Positions 46,452 through 57,785 are shown, numbered from the stretch's first letter. The stretch is DNA of 64,000 nt from Bradyrhizobium icense (GCF_001693385.1 NZ_CP016428.1:5580001-5644000); one strand, 5' to 3'. Numbers and translations are program-made. The notes: a model not told the origin generated them from the letters alone.

Positions 46452-47777
46452 ATGGCTAAACAATTCACTCAGCGAAGCTCGAAGCCGACCCTCCCTGCGG
46501 CAGATGAAGGCTTGACCAGCCATGCCGTGCTGGGCGCGACGATCGGCAATATGCTCGAATTCTACGATTTCGGGACCTATAGCTTTTTCGCCATCCAGAT
46601 CGGTCACGCGTTCTTCCCGGCGAAGGATCAGTTCGCCAGCCTTATGCTGTCGCTCGCGACCTTCGGAGCGGGTTTCGTGACCAGACCCATCGGGGCCATT
46701 GTGATCGGCTCGTACTCGGATCGAGTCGGACGCCGGCCCGCAATGACCGCCAGTTTTGTCATGATGAGTGCCGCGATACTCGTGTTGGCTGTTACGCCCT
46801 CGTACGACACGATAGGGATCGCCGCTCCGTTATTGGTTATTTTCGCGCGTTTGGTGCAGGGCTTCGCCCTGGGAGGCGAAGTCGGTCCGACGACGGCCTA
46901 TCTGATGGAAGCGGCCCCGGCCGGACGCCGGGGCCTTGCCGTCTCGTTTCAGCCTGCCAGCCAACAAATAGCTGCAACGGCCGGAGCGCTGGTCGGAGAA
47001 ATGCTCTCCCTCACCATGACAAGCGAGTCGCTGGATGCGTACGGATGGCGGATCGCGTTTCTGCTCGGTGCCTGTACGCTGCCGGTTGGACTTTGGTTGC
47101 GCAGGGCCCTGCCCGAAACGCTGCACCGACCTGAAGCGCCGGCCCTCGCCGTCGAGCCCGCAAGGAAATTGCGTGCCAGCCGCCGCATCATGAGCTTGGG
47201 ATTGATCATTTTGGCCAGCTGCACGATTATCACCTATGTCACGGAATATATGACGACTTATGCACTGAACACCCTGCAAGTTGCCGCGCCTCTCGCCTTT
47301 GCGACCACGCTCGTCAGCAATGCAGTAGGCATTGCTGCCGCACTCCTGGGCGGTTGGCTCGCAGATCGGGCCGGACGCCGGCCCATCATGATATGGCCGC
47401 AAATCGCCGCGCTGCTGATGACCTATCCGGTGTTCTTGTGGATCGTAGAGAGCCGCAGTCCCATGGCGCTTCTCGGAGGTCTCGGCGCGCTCACCCTGGT
47501 CGGAACGATTCCGTATAGCGCCTTCTATGTCGGCATGGCCGAAGGCTTGCCCAAGAGCATCCGCGGCGGCGCCTTCGCGACGATCTACGCTGTTGCGATA
47601 GCGACCTTCGGCGGCACAGCTCAACTCATCGTCGCTTGGCTGACCCACGTTACTGGGAACGCGCTGGCGCCCGCTTGGTACATGCTTGTCGCTACCGCGG
47701 CCGGGCTCTGCGCCATGCTGATGATGCCCGAGACGGCACCGTCGAAAATTCGGGCCGCGAATACGCGGAGCCCGTAA
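46452..47777 (+). CDS. MHS-family MFS metabolite:proton symporter
   Basis: The protein has about 441 residues from ATG 46452 (MAKQFTQRSSK); the frame is open to 46392. GNMLEFYDFGTYSFFAIQIG is the MHS-family opening (GxxxEwyDF), GSYSDRVGRRPAMTAS the MFS loop 2-3 motif, and RLVQGFALGGEVGPTTAYLM the segment 4 motif with its conserved Glu. Such proteins import organic acids or osmolytes such as citrate, 2-oxoglutarate or proline betaine with protons. It stands alone, with no neighbouring catabolic genes that fix the substrate. Confidence 0.85.
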   Translation: MAKQFTQRSSKPTLPAADEGLTSHAVLGATIGNMLEFYDFGTYSFFAIQIGHAFFPAKDQFASLMLSLATFGAGFVTRPIGAIVIGSYSDRVGRRPAMTASFVMMSAAILVLAVTPSYDTIGIAAPLLVIFARLVQGFALGGEVGPTTAYLMEAAPAGRRGLAVSFQPASQQIAATAGALVGEMLSLTMTSESLDAYGWRIAFLLGACTLPVGLWLRRALPETLHRPEAPALAVEPARKLRASRRIMSLGLIILASCTIITYVTEYMTTYALNTLQVAAPLAFATTLVSNAVGIAAALLGGWLADRAGRRPIMIWPQIAALLMTYPVFLWIVESRSPMALLGGLGALTLVGTIPYSAFYVGMAEGLPKSIRGGAFATIYAVAIATFGGTAQLIVAWLTHVTGNALAPAWYMLVATAAGLCAMLMMPETAPSKIRAANTRSP

Positions 47778-47802
47778 CAGCTTTGGATAATGCGACAACG
47801 GG

Positions 47803-48181
47803 TTACGGCTCCAGCCAGAGCCGCTTGCTGCCGCTCATCCTGTCGGCGGCGAAAACGATCAGTGCGGCCTTCATCTTCAACCCGACGAGAACGTGTTTGA
47901 GATTGGAGATCAGTCGTCGCTGCACTTCCTGATGGAGCCCCTCCGGGAGACATTTCCGGATCCAGGCCTGCGGTCGAGAGATTGACGTAGCCTGAGGGCT
48001 GCTCTGGTAGCTCGATAAGGCAGAACAAATTCGGCCTCCGTGTATGGTCGTGTCCCACAACCTCTAGGAGAGCGTGCCTTGCGATCGCGGTCAATCTGCT
48101 TCGTGCGTCCGGTTCGCTATGCCGGCGCTGCGGGATCTCCTTCTGGCCGGTTGAGACGATCTTCAACACGCCGTCGGACAA
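47803..48181 (-). pseudogene. frameshifted hypothetical gene
   Basis: One frame reads RLTAIARHALLEVVGHDHTR and FCLIELPEQPSGYVNLSTAG; near 47945 the next frame takes over with GLHQEVQRRLISNLKHVLVG and MKAALIVFAADRMSGSKRLW, ending at 47803. Joined, the two make a sensible protein end. The family is not recognised. It follows the CD-NTase relic on the same strand. Confidence 0.4.
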
Positions 48182-48257
48182 GCTTGACGAAGGCTATTGT
48201 GAGGGCCGCGATGGCCTTGCCGATGCCGGCGGTCGGAATTGTGACGGTACGGCTCAT
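48117..48257 (-). CDS. 46-residue ORF coupled to the AGS-C relic
   Basis: The ATG at 48257 overlaps the stop of the AGS-C fragment (ATGA). The product starts MSRTVTIPTAGIGKAIAALT, has one weakly hydrophobic helix and ends DRLNRPEGDPAAPA. The coupling suggests a former gene downstream of the cyclase, but the frame may be the broken start of the next gene. Confidence 0.3.
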   Translation of the reverse strand: MSRTVTIPTAGIGKAIAALTIAFVKLVRRRVEDRLNRPEGDPAAPA

Positions 48258-48640
48258 GCGCTCCCCCTTCGTGCGCCTATCGTTCCACCAACGTCCGGGC
48301 GCGACTTGACGATGTGCGAGGTTTCCGCCTGCACGAGGCCGTCCTTTACGATGCGACAGATCATGCGGTGCGAGCCCTTGAATGCAGTGCCGGTCCACTT
48401 TTCGAAGCTGTCGGAAGGGGGCGTTTCCCAAGTCAGTTACTTGTGTTCGGCTGCTTCGTCGCCATGATTTTCCACGTGCCAGACGATCTTGTAGGGTGGC
48501 GGCACGTTGGTGGACTCGACGGTGAATCTCAGGGCGACCTTCTTCGGCAGTACGGAGGAGCCGCTTTCGTACCGCTTGTACGTCTTGCCTCCCTCCGTCC
48601 TCGCGAGATCGCATCGAATCTTGTCGAAGTAGGAAGTCGG
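48254..48640 (-). pseudogene. CD-NTase C-terminal sensor domain (AGS-C) relic
   Basis: The minus strand reads SYFDKIRCDLARTEGGKTYK, LPKKVALRFTVESTNVPPPY, KIVWHVENHGDEAAEHK, then a TAA, then LTWETPPSDSFEKWTGTAFK and GSHRMICRIVKDGLVQAETS with HIVK. This is the pattern of the Adenylyl/Guanylyl and SMODS C-terminal sensor domain (xxPYxVxWxVxNxGxEA...TxYxGxHxxxCxIVKDGxxxA). The cyclase catalytic domain is missing upstream and one stop interrupts the fragment. It is probably what remains of a CBASS-type cyclic-nucleotide synthase. Confidence 0.6.
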
Positions 48641-48729
48641 CAGGATGGCTCCGAAGCATCAGTATTGGAACCAATGACAGCTGCGGACGATCTATTCGGG
48701 TTCGTACCAGAGGCTCTCGATCTTGCCAT

Positions 48730-49176
48730 TTACCAAATGTACCGTGACTGTACCGTCAGGCCGCAGGTGTATTTGTGTTGATCGGCTAATTGGATGTAGG
48801 CATCGCCGATCTCTTTTGTCCGCATCCTTGGATCAAGTTTAGCGATAAGTTTTCCGGTCCCGCGTATCACTACTTCGACCGCCACGCCCTGCAACACGCT
48901 AATCAGAAACGCGTGCAGGGCTCCCGGAACGGTTGTAAAGCCCAACCAGTTCAGCGCTAAGACAAGCAAGCCGCATTCGTGGGTAGATTTTTCGTCGTCA
49001 AAGTTCGGATCCCACTCCAGCACTTCGAAATCTGAATCTGCATCAAGAAGTTCGTGAAGTGTTTTTCGACGCAGCCTGTGCGCATCCCATGCCATTTCCC
49101 CATCGTCCGGCTCATTGGCAAGGCGGTTGCTTAAATCGCGATATACCCATATGCGCATGGTCTCAATTTGAGGCAT
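48730..49176 (-). CDS. hypothetical protein (148 residues)
   Basis: The ATG at 49176 (MPQIETMRIWVYRDLSNRLA) sits behind AGGAGGAGAGC, a strong ribosome site. The protein is acidic in the first half (DGEMAWDAHRLRRKTLHELL, LEWDPNFDDEKSTHE) and has one hydrophobic stretch (ALHAFLISVLQGVAVEVVI). The composition and ribosome site argue for a real gene. No family is recognised. It lies directly upstream of the AGS-C relic on the same strand, so it may have belonged to the same defence operon. Confidence 0.6.
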   Translation of the reverse strand: MPQIETMRIWVYRDLSNRLANEPDDGEMAWDAHRLRRKTLHELLDADSDFEVLEWDPNFDDEKSTHECGLLVLALNWLGFTTVPGALHAFLISVLQGVAVEVVIRGTGKLIAKLDPRMRTKEIGDAYIQLADQHKYTCGLTVQSRYIW

Positions 49177-49284
49177 GCTCTCCTCCTGACATCGCACATG
49201 GTCAGCATGATGCCTCCAGATATGCTTATTGCACTCTGCTGTTGAGGCCCCACTTGGCCGCGTTACCGCGGCGGGATCTGTTCC

Positions 49285-49783
49285 CTACGCGTGAGATAGG
49301 TTTGGAAGTCTACAATACCAACGCTCCTCGTACCGATTCTCCCACCGGAGGCAGACGTTTCCGCGCGATTGGCAGACACGCTCCAGAGGCGCCGGAGGGT
49401 CTCTGACTTGCGCGTAATAGCAAAACTCCAATTCGATCATCTTCGTGCACACCCGTCTGGTCTCTCCAACTAATGTCGGAACCAACCCTGACGGGCATAT
49501 CGAAGGCAAGGCAGGTATGAGATGCTCTAGGCCGGGAGGCCCAATCCGCGTGTCGGGCGCTCTTTCAAGGACGCTAATAAAGAGGCCTTCTGGAATGGTG
49601 ATTCCTTTGGTTGCCAAAAACAGATGGACGTCGGCGCGCGCCTCTCTCCAAGTATCGTCGTCCCCTCGAAGCGCTCTGCAGAGCAAGCACGACATCTTCT
49701 GTAAGGAAGTCAGAAACCACGCTAAAGCTTTGTCGGGTAAGCTGGCTTCCTTGGCGTGGAGTGACGGGAGCGGGCGTGGTCAT
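49285..49783 (-). pseudogene. hypothetical gene, probably frameshifted
   Basis: The ATG at 49783 opens MTTPAPVTPRQGSQLTRQSF and SVVSDFLTEDVVLALQSASR; near 49660 the next frame continues with GDDDTWREARADVHLFLATK, GITIPEGLFISVLERAPDTR and a Cys-containing end to 49285. Neither part alone looks complete. No family is recognised. Confidence 0.4.
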
Positions 49784-50201
49784 GGGCGAAACTCCGCTTT
49801 GGCCTCGAATTGCGACGAGTCCGAGCTTCCGGAGCTAGATCAAGGAACCTGACATTCTCCAGATGACCTTCGAATAGTACTATCATTTTCCAAGATATCT
49901 GGAAGCCGAAACGGGACTGGGCCCACGGCATGGCCTGGTGCAGCCATGGCTCACTCGCTCGCTTCTGTCGGCCACTGATAGAGCGGACATTTTGCCCTCC
50001 GCGAGCTACTGTACTAGAACGTCCCTTCCTCGGCTCGTTTTGCAACAGGGCTTTTGGCGCGTCGGCAGATGGACGCTAGTGAGATCAATTCGCAGTAAGG
50101 CACGTCGAGCCTGGAACCAAGTTATGTCGCATGAGCCCCCTTGCACTCCCAACGAAGGGGGCGCAAGCTATTGCTGTAATCACTTGAAGGGTCGACTTAC
50201 A
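49784..50201. other. no supported gene
   Basis: No ORF with a ribosome site or recognisable domain on either strand. Confidence 0.35.
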
Positions 50202-50300
50202 CGATGCGATCGGTGGGTGATCACTTTTACACGACCTCAGCGGCCGAGCGCGATAACGCCATCGCCACTCTAGTCATCTGGAACGCAAAGTTCGTCACAT
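50202..50300 (+). pseudogene. fragment resembling a DUF5648-type repeat
   Basis: VGDHFYTTSAAERDNAIATL is close to the HFYTTSxxExxxAIxxxGY repeat of DUF5648 proteins. Only one repeat is visible and no complete gene surrounds it. Confidence 0.35.
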
Positions 50301-51480
50301 TATATGATAGCTCGAATCTCTCGATGGAGGAGAGCGCTTGTGACGAATGCGGGTGTGAGAGGCCGGCCCATCGCGCCGTTGGTGCTGAGTGCGCAGGAGC
50401 GAGCGTACTTAGAGAGGCTTCCGGACGACGCGAACCGGTAAAATGCCGTTAGCACGAAGTTGTGCAACACCGCCTGGAATGCGATCGCAGGATTTTCTGC
50501 GAGCGCATCCCGCAATGCCAGCGTACGATGAGCCGTCAGCTCGGTGATGAGTCGATCCGGCAGAGGTTTCGCCGCATCCTCATCATCTTCTTCGGCATCG
50601 ACCGAGTGACCGGCGACTGCGATCACCGTGCGCTGGACGGAAGTGCTAGCCCCCTGCCCTTCGGTCGACGACAGATCAGCACCCTGTGCGACATCAGGAT
50701 CAGCTGCTGGCACGTCATCCTCTGGCCGGACGTAGCCTCGGTCCACAGAAAGGCGTCCTTCGGAATCGATGCTGATGAAGATGCCAGCTCGGGCGATCTC
50801 GGCCGGATCGTAAAGCACCGGCCGGTCTTCGAACGCCATCAAGGCCTGCTCGATTTCGCCGAGACGCTGATCGACCTCGTCGGGCAATTCGTCGGCATCC
50901 TGGTAATCGGATTCAAGCTTGGCTTGCTCGGCATTGAGGGCGTCCATGGTGGCTTGCTCCTCAGGCGAGAGATCGACAGGTTTGCCCTCGAGTTCGCGCA
51001 GGCCGTTCGTATGTCCGTACGAGAAATCGACCGCTATCGAAATCCACTTCCAGCCTTCGGCGGCGATCCTTTCCGCTTCGAGTTTCAGCTGGTCGGTGAC
51101 AAGACGGTCCAACAACAAGGCAACGTCCTGCAGATATCCGCCATCGTCATGTTCGAATAGGTCTCGCATGACGCCGCCGCCTGCTTGCTCGTAAGCTGCG
51201 AGTCCAACAAACCGCACACGGCGATCCGACGCGCAGACCGTCGTTTCGGTCAACAGGCGCCGAATCTGGTATGGCTCGTCATAGCCTCGTTCCCGTCGGC
51301 ATCAAACACGGCTCGGACATTCAGGCTCTGCAGGAGCGTACGCGCCGCGATGCTTTCGGCGAGTTGCTCGATCGAAATGCCCGCCTTCACATGACGGACG
51401 TTGGATTGGCTCAACACCAGCTTGTTGAATGGAATGTCGCGTGAGGGTGATAGGGTGATCTTTGGGACAGCCTTCGTCAT
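50300..51480 (-). pseudogene. ParB-family protein with internal deletion
   Basis: ATG 51480 opens MTKAVPKITLSPSRDIPFNK and LVLSQSNVRHVKAGISIEQL with AESI, the N-terminus of the large Rhizobiales ParB/RepB-domain proteins. After LNVRAVFDADGNEA the text breaks; most of the ParB nuclease-like and helix-turn-helix part is gone. The C-terminal half resumes in another frame at 51253 (FVGLAAYEQAGGGVMRDLFE) and runs to 50300. The intact family has about 700 residues and sits on plasmids and integrative elements. Confidence 0.75.
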
Positions 51481-51549
51481 GTCGATTCTCCACGACGGGC
51501 GGCCGAGAGCCTCTCTCTCGGCCTCCAACCCGTCGGTGCGCTAAATGAG

Positions 51550-51864
51550 ATGCGTCCCCTCGCCTGCTTCGCCGGCATCTGGACGAATTGGACGTCCGTC
51601 CGAAAGGTCAAGAAAGGCGAGACCACCAACGACCTCTACGCGTTCCTCACGACGGAGCCGAATGCAGAGGTCGGCGCCATCCATCCCAAGGCCATGCCGG
51701 TGATCCTGACGACGCCGGAAGAGGTCGAGTCCTGGATGACGGTCCCTGCGAACGAGGCCCTGAAATTGCAATTGCAAAGGCCGCTTCCGGATGGAATCCT
51801 CCGGGTCGTCGCCCGCGGCGTCAAGGAAGACCCAACAGGGCCCACGAGTGACCGACGAGACTGA
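51550..51864 (+). pseudogene. SRAP (YedK/HMCES-type) peptidase, C-terminal fragment
   Basis: CFAGIWTNWTSVRKVKKGET, then FLTTEPNAEVGAIHPKAMPV ILTTPEE are the C-terminal motifs of SOS response-associated peptidases, including the HPKAMP His region. The N-terminal MCGR with the catalytic Cys is absent, so it cannot crosslink to abasic sites. Confidence 0.8.
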
Positions 51865-51866
51865 TT

Positions 51867-52550
51867 ACCAAGGGGCCATCACCGCATCAGCGCAAGATCA
51901 TCCATGTCGATATGGATGCCTTTTACTCATCAGTGGAGCAGCGGGACAACCCGGAATTGCAGGGCAAGCCGGTCGCGGTGGGCGGATCCAAAGGGCGCAG
52001 CGTCGTAGCTGCTATGAGCTATGAGGCGCGCAAGTTCGGGGTTAGGTCGGCGATGCCTTCGGTGACAGCCAAACGGCAATGCGCAGAGTTGATCTTCGTA
52101 AAGCTGCGCTTCGAAGTTTATAAGGAGGCCTCTCGACACATCGCACGACGCAAGGCTGATTTCGATCCTGCCAACCGTGCCGGTATTGAGTGGAATCTCC
52201 TTCGTTCCGTGAGCGGTTCGGCACCACGCGAGAAACCGATGATTGTCAGCTATTGTGGTTCGCAGCGGCGCGGCAGTCTTGGTCGCAGCGAGGTGCTGCT
52301 GGCAGACCTCAATGGCGATCGGCATGTTTTCGATTTCGAGACGTTGCTAGACAACGTCTGCGAGGATCGCGTTCCAAGCGCCGCACCACGACGCCGATCA
52401 AAAACGCGCAAGGCTTCTCGCCGGCTCACTCGCAAAAAAGGATATGCGTGCCCTGGCGGGCTTCCAACAACTCGCGTCAGTTCTCAGGCCTGGCAGTCGA
52501 GAATATCGCGGTCAATTCCGGCCATTTCGCTGAATTTATTCTTGAGATGA
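51867..52550 (+). pseudogene. DNA polymerase IV N-terminal fragment joined to unrelated sequence
   Basis: [31 protein letters not shown] and [20 protein letters not shown] are the palm/finger start of DinB (first catalytic Asp in HVDMDAF). Homology ends at [10 protein letters not shown] (about 52140). After that the open frame continues with [27 protein letters not shown], which is not polymerase. The second catalytic motif (SIDE) is absent. The joint lies next to the PLD gene, so an insertion or recombination end is likely. Confidence 0.7.
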
Positions 52551-54238
52551 CCAACCAATCCCGGTCCTTTGACGATGACGCCTATTTCCGCCCCTCGTGG
52601 CTTCCATGGATTGGAGGTTGTCGCGAGCCAGTTAAAACTCGTGATCAGCAAAGTGTCATCGTCCCAGGTGACAAATTTTCCGTGAACCTGATCGACGGCA
52701 AACAGTTTTATGCCTACTTCAGAAAGCGCGGCCGCGGTGCGCTCACGCTCTTCTGGTGAGACGCTTTTAGCGAGCTTGTTATGGATGAGCGTTACGGCGA
52801 CCTGGTTTCTGTCGGTCGCGCGCATCGGCACGAAGACCGAGGTCTCACCGGCCGGCCCCAACAGATCGCAGACGGCGACGATGCTGGAGTTTGCGCTATC
52901 ACGGGCTTCGCGAACCGCAGCCAGATGCTCATGATCTCTCAGCACCGCCACGCGATGTGGCCCATCGCTCCGCGCGTCAATCCGGCGACATTGATTGCGG
53001 AGCTCCGCCAGACGATAGACGTCCTTTGTCCACTTGCCTGATGATGGGATCCGAAGGAACGCCAGCGCCGAAGCAAGTGTGGCCACAACGTGCGGCTCCC
53101 GCAGCCTGATCGACACTTCAACTGATCGGTAAAGAGAGGAAAGCCAATTGCACGAGCCGACGTAAGCTTCATAGGATCCGTGAGGCCCCGAATCCGCCAA
53201 GACGATCTTGGCATGAGATCCGGTCTCGGTTTCGGCGAAGCGCAGATATGATTTTGTATGTGGAGACAGCTTGTCGAACATCGCCTTCGCTTCTCGAAAA
53301 TCTTTCAGCGCCTCCTCGTTCAACTCCTCGTTTCGTTGACCCCACAGGAGATCAACTCTCACCTTGCGCTTCGCCGCGGCCTCCAGATCAGGCATCAAAC
53401 GGCGCACGGCTTCCGTTCCCACGAAGCAGGTATGGATCATGACGAACGATTTCGCATCCGACAGGACGCGTTTCAGCTCCGAGAGATGAGCAGGCCCGCC
53501 TACCACGAGATCGTCCGCCGTTACCTCGGCATAGCTATAACCATCTTCCGTTTCCAGTTGGGTTTCGGCACGACCGGTCACTTCTTCAGCAGCTATATCG
53601 TCGCCCGCATCCGGCGCGACAGTCGCAGCGTCCACGATCGTTTGGCGAAATTCAGGAGAGGCGTATTGTGGCAGTCCCTCGACCTGGTCACCGGAGATTT
53701 GCACCGATGCGAAAAGACGCTGGGCCGTGATCCTGTGGTCGACCCACTCCTCGAAGGTCTCGTCCTCCTTCATGTACAACCGATCGACACTGCCTGTCGG
53801 CGACATGGTCAACTTGAAAACCCTGGGTCTCAGAACGAAGGCATTCTCGGGAAGCTTGTCCTTGTGTATGAGGGTGAGATCCTCGGGCTGGAAAAAGCTC
53901 ATGGTAATCCGCTCCATGCACAAGGTATCGCGCCTGCGCAGGTTACGGGTATCTTCCGGCAGCTTCTTTAGTGCCGCTGCTTTTTTGCCACCTGCCGTCG
54001 CTTCAAACGCGACACGGCCGGAGCTCGTGTGAATGTCGACCCATCCGACACCGATCAGCTCGATCAGGCATTCGACAACCAGCCGGAGCGGGACGCCGGA
54101 GAGTTCAGCAAGCTCGAGGGAAGTTGCCCGTTCTTGGGCGAGCTTCCACAAGACCATGTGCTCGAATGCACTCCAGGTGCGGCCCTGCTTGACGATATAA
54201 TCAGCCCGAACCTTGTAGATCGGAATATAGACTGTCAT
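52484..54238 (-). CDS. PLD-family nuclease, Mokosh type I MkoB-like
   Basis: The protein has about 584 residues from ATG 54238 ([20 protein letters not shown]); the frame is open to 54406. The N-terminal 100 or so residues look like a winged helix ([20 protein letters not shown]). Two phospholipase D motifs follow: HAKIVLAD (about residue 341, with VGSCNWLSS) and HGKFVTWDD (about 518, with ITSFNWLA). A pair of such motifs forms one active site, as in PLD-type nucleases. Its start is 8 bases after the stop of a kinase-helicase gene. That pairing is the arrangement I know as Mokosh type I anti-phage defence. Confidence 0.75.
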   Translation of the reverse strand: MTVYIPIYKVRADYIVKQGRTWSAFEHMVLWKLAQERATSLELAELSGVPLRLVVECLIELIGVGWVDIHTSSGRVAFEATAGGKKAAALKKLPEDTRNLRRRDTLCMERITMSFFQPEDLTLIHKDKLPENAFVLRPRVFKLTMSPTGSVDRLYMKEDETFEEWVDHRITAQRLFASVQISGDQVEGLPQYASPEFRQTIVDAATVAPDAGDDIAAEEVTGRAETQLETEDGYSYAEVTADDLVVGGPAHLSELKRVLSDAKSFVMIHTCFVGTEAVRRLMPDLEAAAKRKVRVDLLWGQRNEELNEEALKDFREAKAMFDKLSPHTKSYLRFAETETGSHAKIVLADSGPHGSYEAYVGSCNWLSSLYRSVEVSIRLREPHVVATLASALAFLRIPSSGKWTKDVYRLAELRNQCRRIDARSDGPHRVAVLRDHEHLAAVREARDSANSSIVAVCDLLGPAGETSVFVPMRATDRNQVAVTLIHNKLAKSVSPEERERTAAALSEVGIKLFAVDQVHGKFVTWDDDTLLITSFNWLATTSNPWKPRGAEIGVIVKGPGLVGHLKNKFSEMAGIDRDILDCQA

Positions 54239-54246
54239 CCGGGCCG

Positions 54247-57200
54247 TCACTTTTGAGCCCCTCCAAAGTCCTTCGGCTGAATTCGCTTCACTCGGCCGCG
54301 CTTCTCCTCTGCGATCAACCACCGCATCAATCTGGTGATGTGAGCAAGCTCGTCCTCCTCGTTCGGTTCCGAAGAGACGTCCACCCGGCTCGCCAGAAAA
54401 TTCCAACTGCCCACCAGGACAAGCTTCTGCCTTGCCCGACTTAGCAGAACATTGAAACGACGCCGGTCGGCCAGGAACCCAAGACCTTTGCCGACCTTCT
54501 CATCATTGTTGCGCACGAGCGAGGCAACCACGACGTCCGCTTCACTTCCCTGAAATTCGTCCACCGTTGCGCCCATCCGCTTTGCCTGGCGAATGTCGAT
54601 TTCAGGATGGAGCAGGTTTTTCAGCTTTCCCGAAGCGATTCTGTCGGAAACCGCCGATATGATCTCGCGAACTTGTGCGCGGTAGGGCGACAAAATCTGA
54701 ACATGGCAGTCTGTCCCGGCTTGCGAGTAAACTGCGACAATACCTGAACGACGGCATCGATCTCCGCGGCGTTGGTGTATCGGCGCTTGCCGTCGGCTCC
54801 TCCCACCTCACCTGTCGCCTGCTTGACCTCCTGCATCCAGGGCAAGTCTACGAAGACGATGCGCTGCTCCGGCATCCATGCGTTGGTCACGACGCCGAAC
54901 GGCGGACCTTCGCTCTGAAATCTCGCGATAGCATCTTTATGCGTCCGCAGCCTCTCGCGATAGAAGCAATGCGAGATCATTTCGCAGATGTCCGGATGCA
55001 TCCGATGCTGCAATTCAAGTTGCATGGCGATGGGCGCTTCCGCGACCACGCTTCTCTGGCAGCGTCGAAACATTTCCGCAAAGAACTGGACCATATCGAG
55101 CCAGACGGTGCAGCTCTCGGCGAACCTCTGCTGATCCTCATCGTCCAATCCGACATACTCACGACCGACCAGGCCGGGAGCAAATCCAGCTCCGTTCTTC
55201 CATGCGTTCAGAATGCGAGGGGGCTCGCGGAACAAGCCCTCGAGCGCTGCGAAATTGAAAGGAGGAAGCTGCTCCTGATCACCGATCAACAGCACCCGGT
55301 AGCTTGCCTGAAGCGCCAGAGCGAGGTCGAAACCGTGCGCTTTTCCGGCCTCTTCCACGATCGACCAATCGAAGCGCCGGTTATCCTCCAGCAACTGCGC
55401 AAGCTCCCCCGAGTTCGACGTTGCGAACACAACATTGGCCGCTTGGCGAACCAGCGATTCCAGACTGCGTATGTCTCGCGTTGCCGGCTTGCCTTGTTCC
55501 AGATCCGCCGCGATCGATCTTGCCCGCTCCAAGATGTGGGTTGGGGCAGACGCCGCCAGCGGGCTGTCCGAAATCGCTCTGGCCAAACGAGCAGTGGTGC
55601 GGGAGACGTAGTCGGCGTCTTCCCTGTCGTCGAGACGGACGACGATCGGACGCGTGGTCTGCGGCAAGGTCGCGATACGTTCGGCAAGCTTGCGCCGAAC
55701 ATGCCGGACCGCTTCATGCGAATGTGCGGTGATCAGTGCCTGCGTCGACACATCGACTTCGAGCAAGCGGGTCGTCAACGTCTCGAGAAGCCGCGTTTTT
55801 CCGGTCCCCGGTGGCCCCTGGAGCGCGAACAGGGGCTGTGTCTTCCAAATTCGGTTGAGCGCGAGCTGCTTTGATTCATCCATGCTCTCGATAGCATTGC
55901 TGCTGCCTGGGCTATCGGTCGTATCCCGTCGTGCTCTATCGGGATCGGCAATCGCGGTCAGTAGACCGGCATGACTCCGCATGCCGTCGATCGCCCTCTG
56001 ACGCCGCTTGAGTTGCGCTATCGTTCCGCCGAGACCTGACGGCATCAGGTACATCCGGGAATCCAACGTCGGAGCTGGAAGGCCCGCATCTTCATGATAA
56101 AAGCGATACCTGATCCCGCCGGGGTGAAAGATCATGCGGTCGAAACGCCAGCGGATGTTGGTCTCTTGTTCGCCGCGCCCCAAAACGCCTTCATAGGCCA
56201 GCGTAAAATCCGACTCTTCCGCAAGAGGCATAGAGACAGCATCCCGCGTGAAAAAGTCTCTCATCTGATCGGCTGAACGTGAGAGCTTCAAGTTCAACGC
56301 GAGCTCATCGCGCTGTCCGTCGGGAACCGAGGTTACCTCGACGACAGCGCCTTCTGTCTGCTCTTCCACCTCGACGACGCGAACCGGCCAGATCTGGGCG
56401 GCCGTCAGCAACGCGTCCAATTGGTTCGTGATCTTGAAGAACTCCAATACTTGATATTGAGCATCGTCCAATTCGGTAGTGGTTGACTCGAACGGGAATA
56501 CGGCATCCCAGGCCGCGCCGATGCTTCGCGCCCGGTTCAAGTCTCGTGAAAGCTTCGGCGCCGCCCGCACCTCAATCTTCCGCCCATCGAGCGAAGCTAC
56601 TTTCTCCGTCGGATCCAGCGAAGGCGGGTCGGCGGACTGGCAAAATCCGACGTCCCAGGTCGGCGTATCCCTCTCCCATCGCTGTACGCGGTACTGAAGC
56701 AGACGACCGTTCAGCACGTAGTGCTGAGAGGGCGTCTGCCGGACGAGGAGTTGCAAGTCTCCGGTCAAGTCTCTTCGGATAAAGTCAAGCTGTGCCTCAA
56801 CGTCTGCTGCTCGAATGGCCCCCTTGGCCGCGTTCGCTGTTATATCAGCGATGGCTTCGGAAAGACGGGAGCCCGCCCCCAGATTGAAGCCGATGTACAA
56901 TGGCTTTCCGATGACGATCGTTCGGTTGCGTACCGAGGCATGCGCCTCCGAAAGCCCCTGCAAGATGGTGGCACTGTCGGTAAATCGCCGTTCGGGATCA
57001 GGCTCGAGCAGACCAAGAATGAGAGCTCGCTCGGGAGGGCCGAGATAAGCAAGGTTCAAAACGACTTCACGCAGTCTTTCGACCGTCTTGGTTCCTCTAC
57101 CGGAAGGCTCGAACCCAAAAATCTCCGTGCAGAGCACACCGAAATCAAACCAATCTGTCGCGAATGAATACCGCGCATCCGATTTCTCGAGCTCCGGCGC

Positions 57201-57785
57201 CCGCAACCGATCGACCTTGTTGGAACCATCGCGTCCGACGGGCGACGCTGATGTGACGCGGAGCGACCATTCGAAGCCGCTTAAGCGAAAATCACAGTCG
57301 CCGCGGTCGTCGCTGAACACCGCAGCCGGCGAGATGGCCCGGTGAATAGTACCTTCCTCGTGCAGCATGCTCACTGCAGTTGCGATACGGCGCAGCCCTT
57401 CCCAAACCTTTCGCCGACGCGCCGGTGTTGAGACATCTCTTAGCCAAGGCCGGCGTCCGCGATCTGCGAGCATTTGCGCGAGCGGCTGGCGGTCGCCAGC
57501 ATCGAGAACGACATAGAACCTTTTCTCTTCAATGCCGAGGTCCCGCAGCTGAACGAAATACTGTCCCGCTCTGGGATATCCTCCGAGGCGGAGAAGGCTT
57601 CGGATTTCGTGGTTCCAAAGCGCCCTTAGATCGGCAGACTCGCCGGTCCGTGACCATGTACGGGCGAACAAGAACATGCCGGCATCGCTCACCTCGTAAA
57701 GATACGGAAAACGACCAGTCCTGTCGCCGCGAATAATCGTGCGAACGATCCGGTACTTGTCGCCAAGATATTGTGGTGAGCTCAC
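54247..57785 (-). pseudogene. kinase-helicase, Mokosh type I MkoA-like, one frameshift
   Basis: The gene probably starts at GTG 57785 (VSSPQYLGDKYRIVRTIIRG) behind AGGG and encodes about 1180 residues if the frame is mended. Residues 10-290 form a protein-kinase-like domain, but the catalytic loop is HRAISPAAVF (Asp to Ala) and DFG is DFRLSG, so it may be a pseudokinase. The SF1 Upf1-type helicase part has GPPGTGKT (about 657), VEEAGKA, GDQEQLPPF (about 835) and QHRMHPDICEM (about 927). Near 54713 one base appears lost: frame 1 ends PGQTAMFRFC, the next frame gives DCHVQILSPYRAQVREI and goes on to 54247 with the last helicase motifs (DEFQGSEADVVVASLVRNND, LLSRARQKL). The frameshift is a real mutation or a sequencing error. 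Confidence 0.8.

Noticed and set aside
46830..47798. 322-codon minus-strand frame opposite the MHS transporter
   Set aside because: Antisense of a transporter with clear MFS motifs; composition is Arg/Gly/Gln-rich.
54675..55874. 399-codon plus-strand frame opposite the helicase
   Set aside because: Antisense of the Upf1-type helicase motifs.
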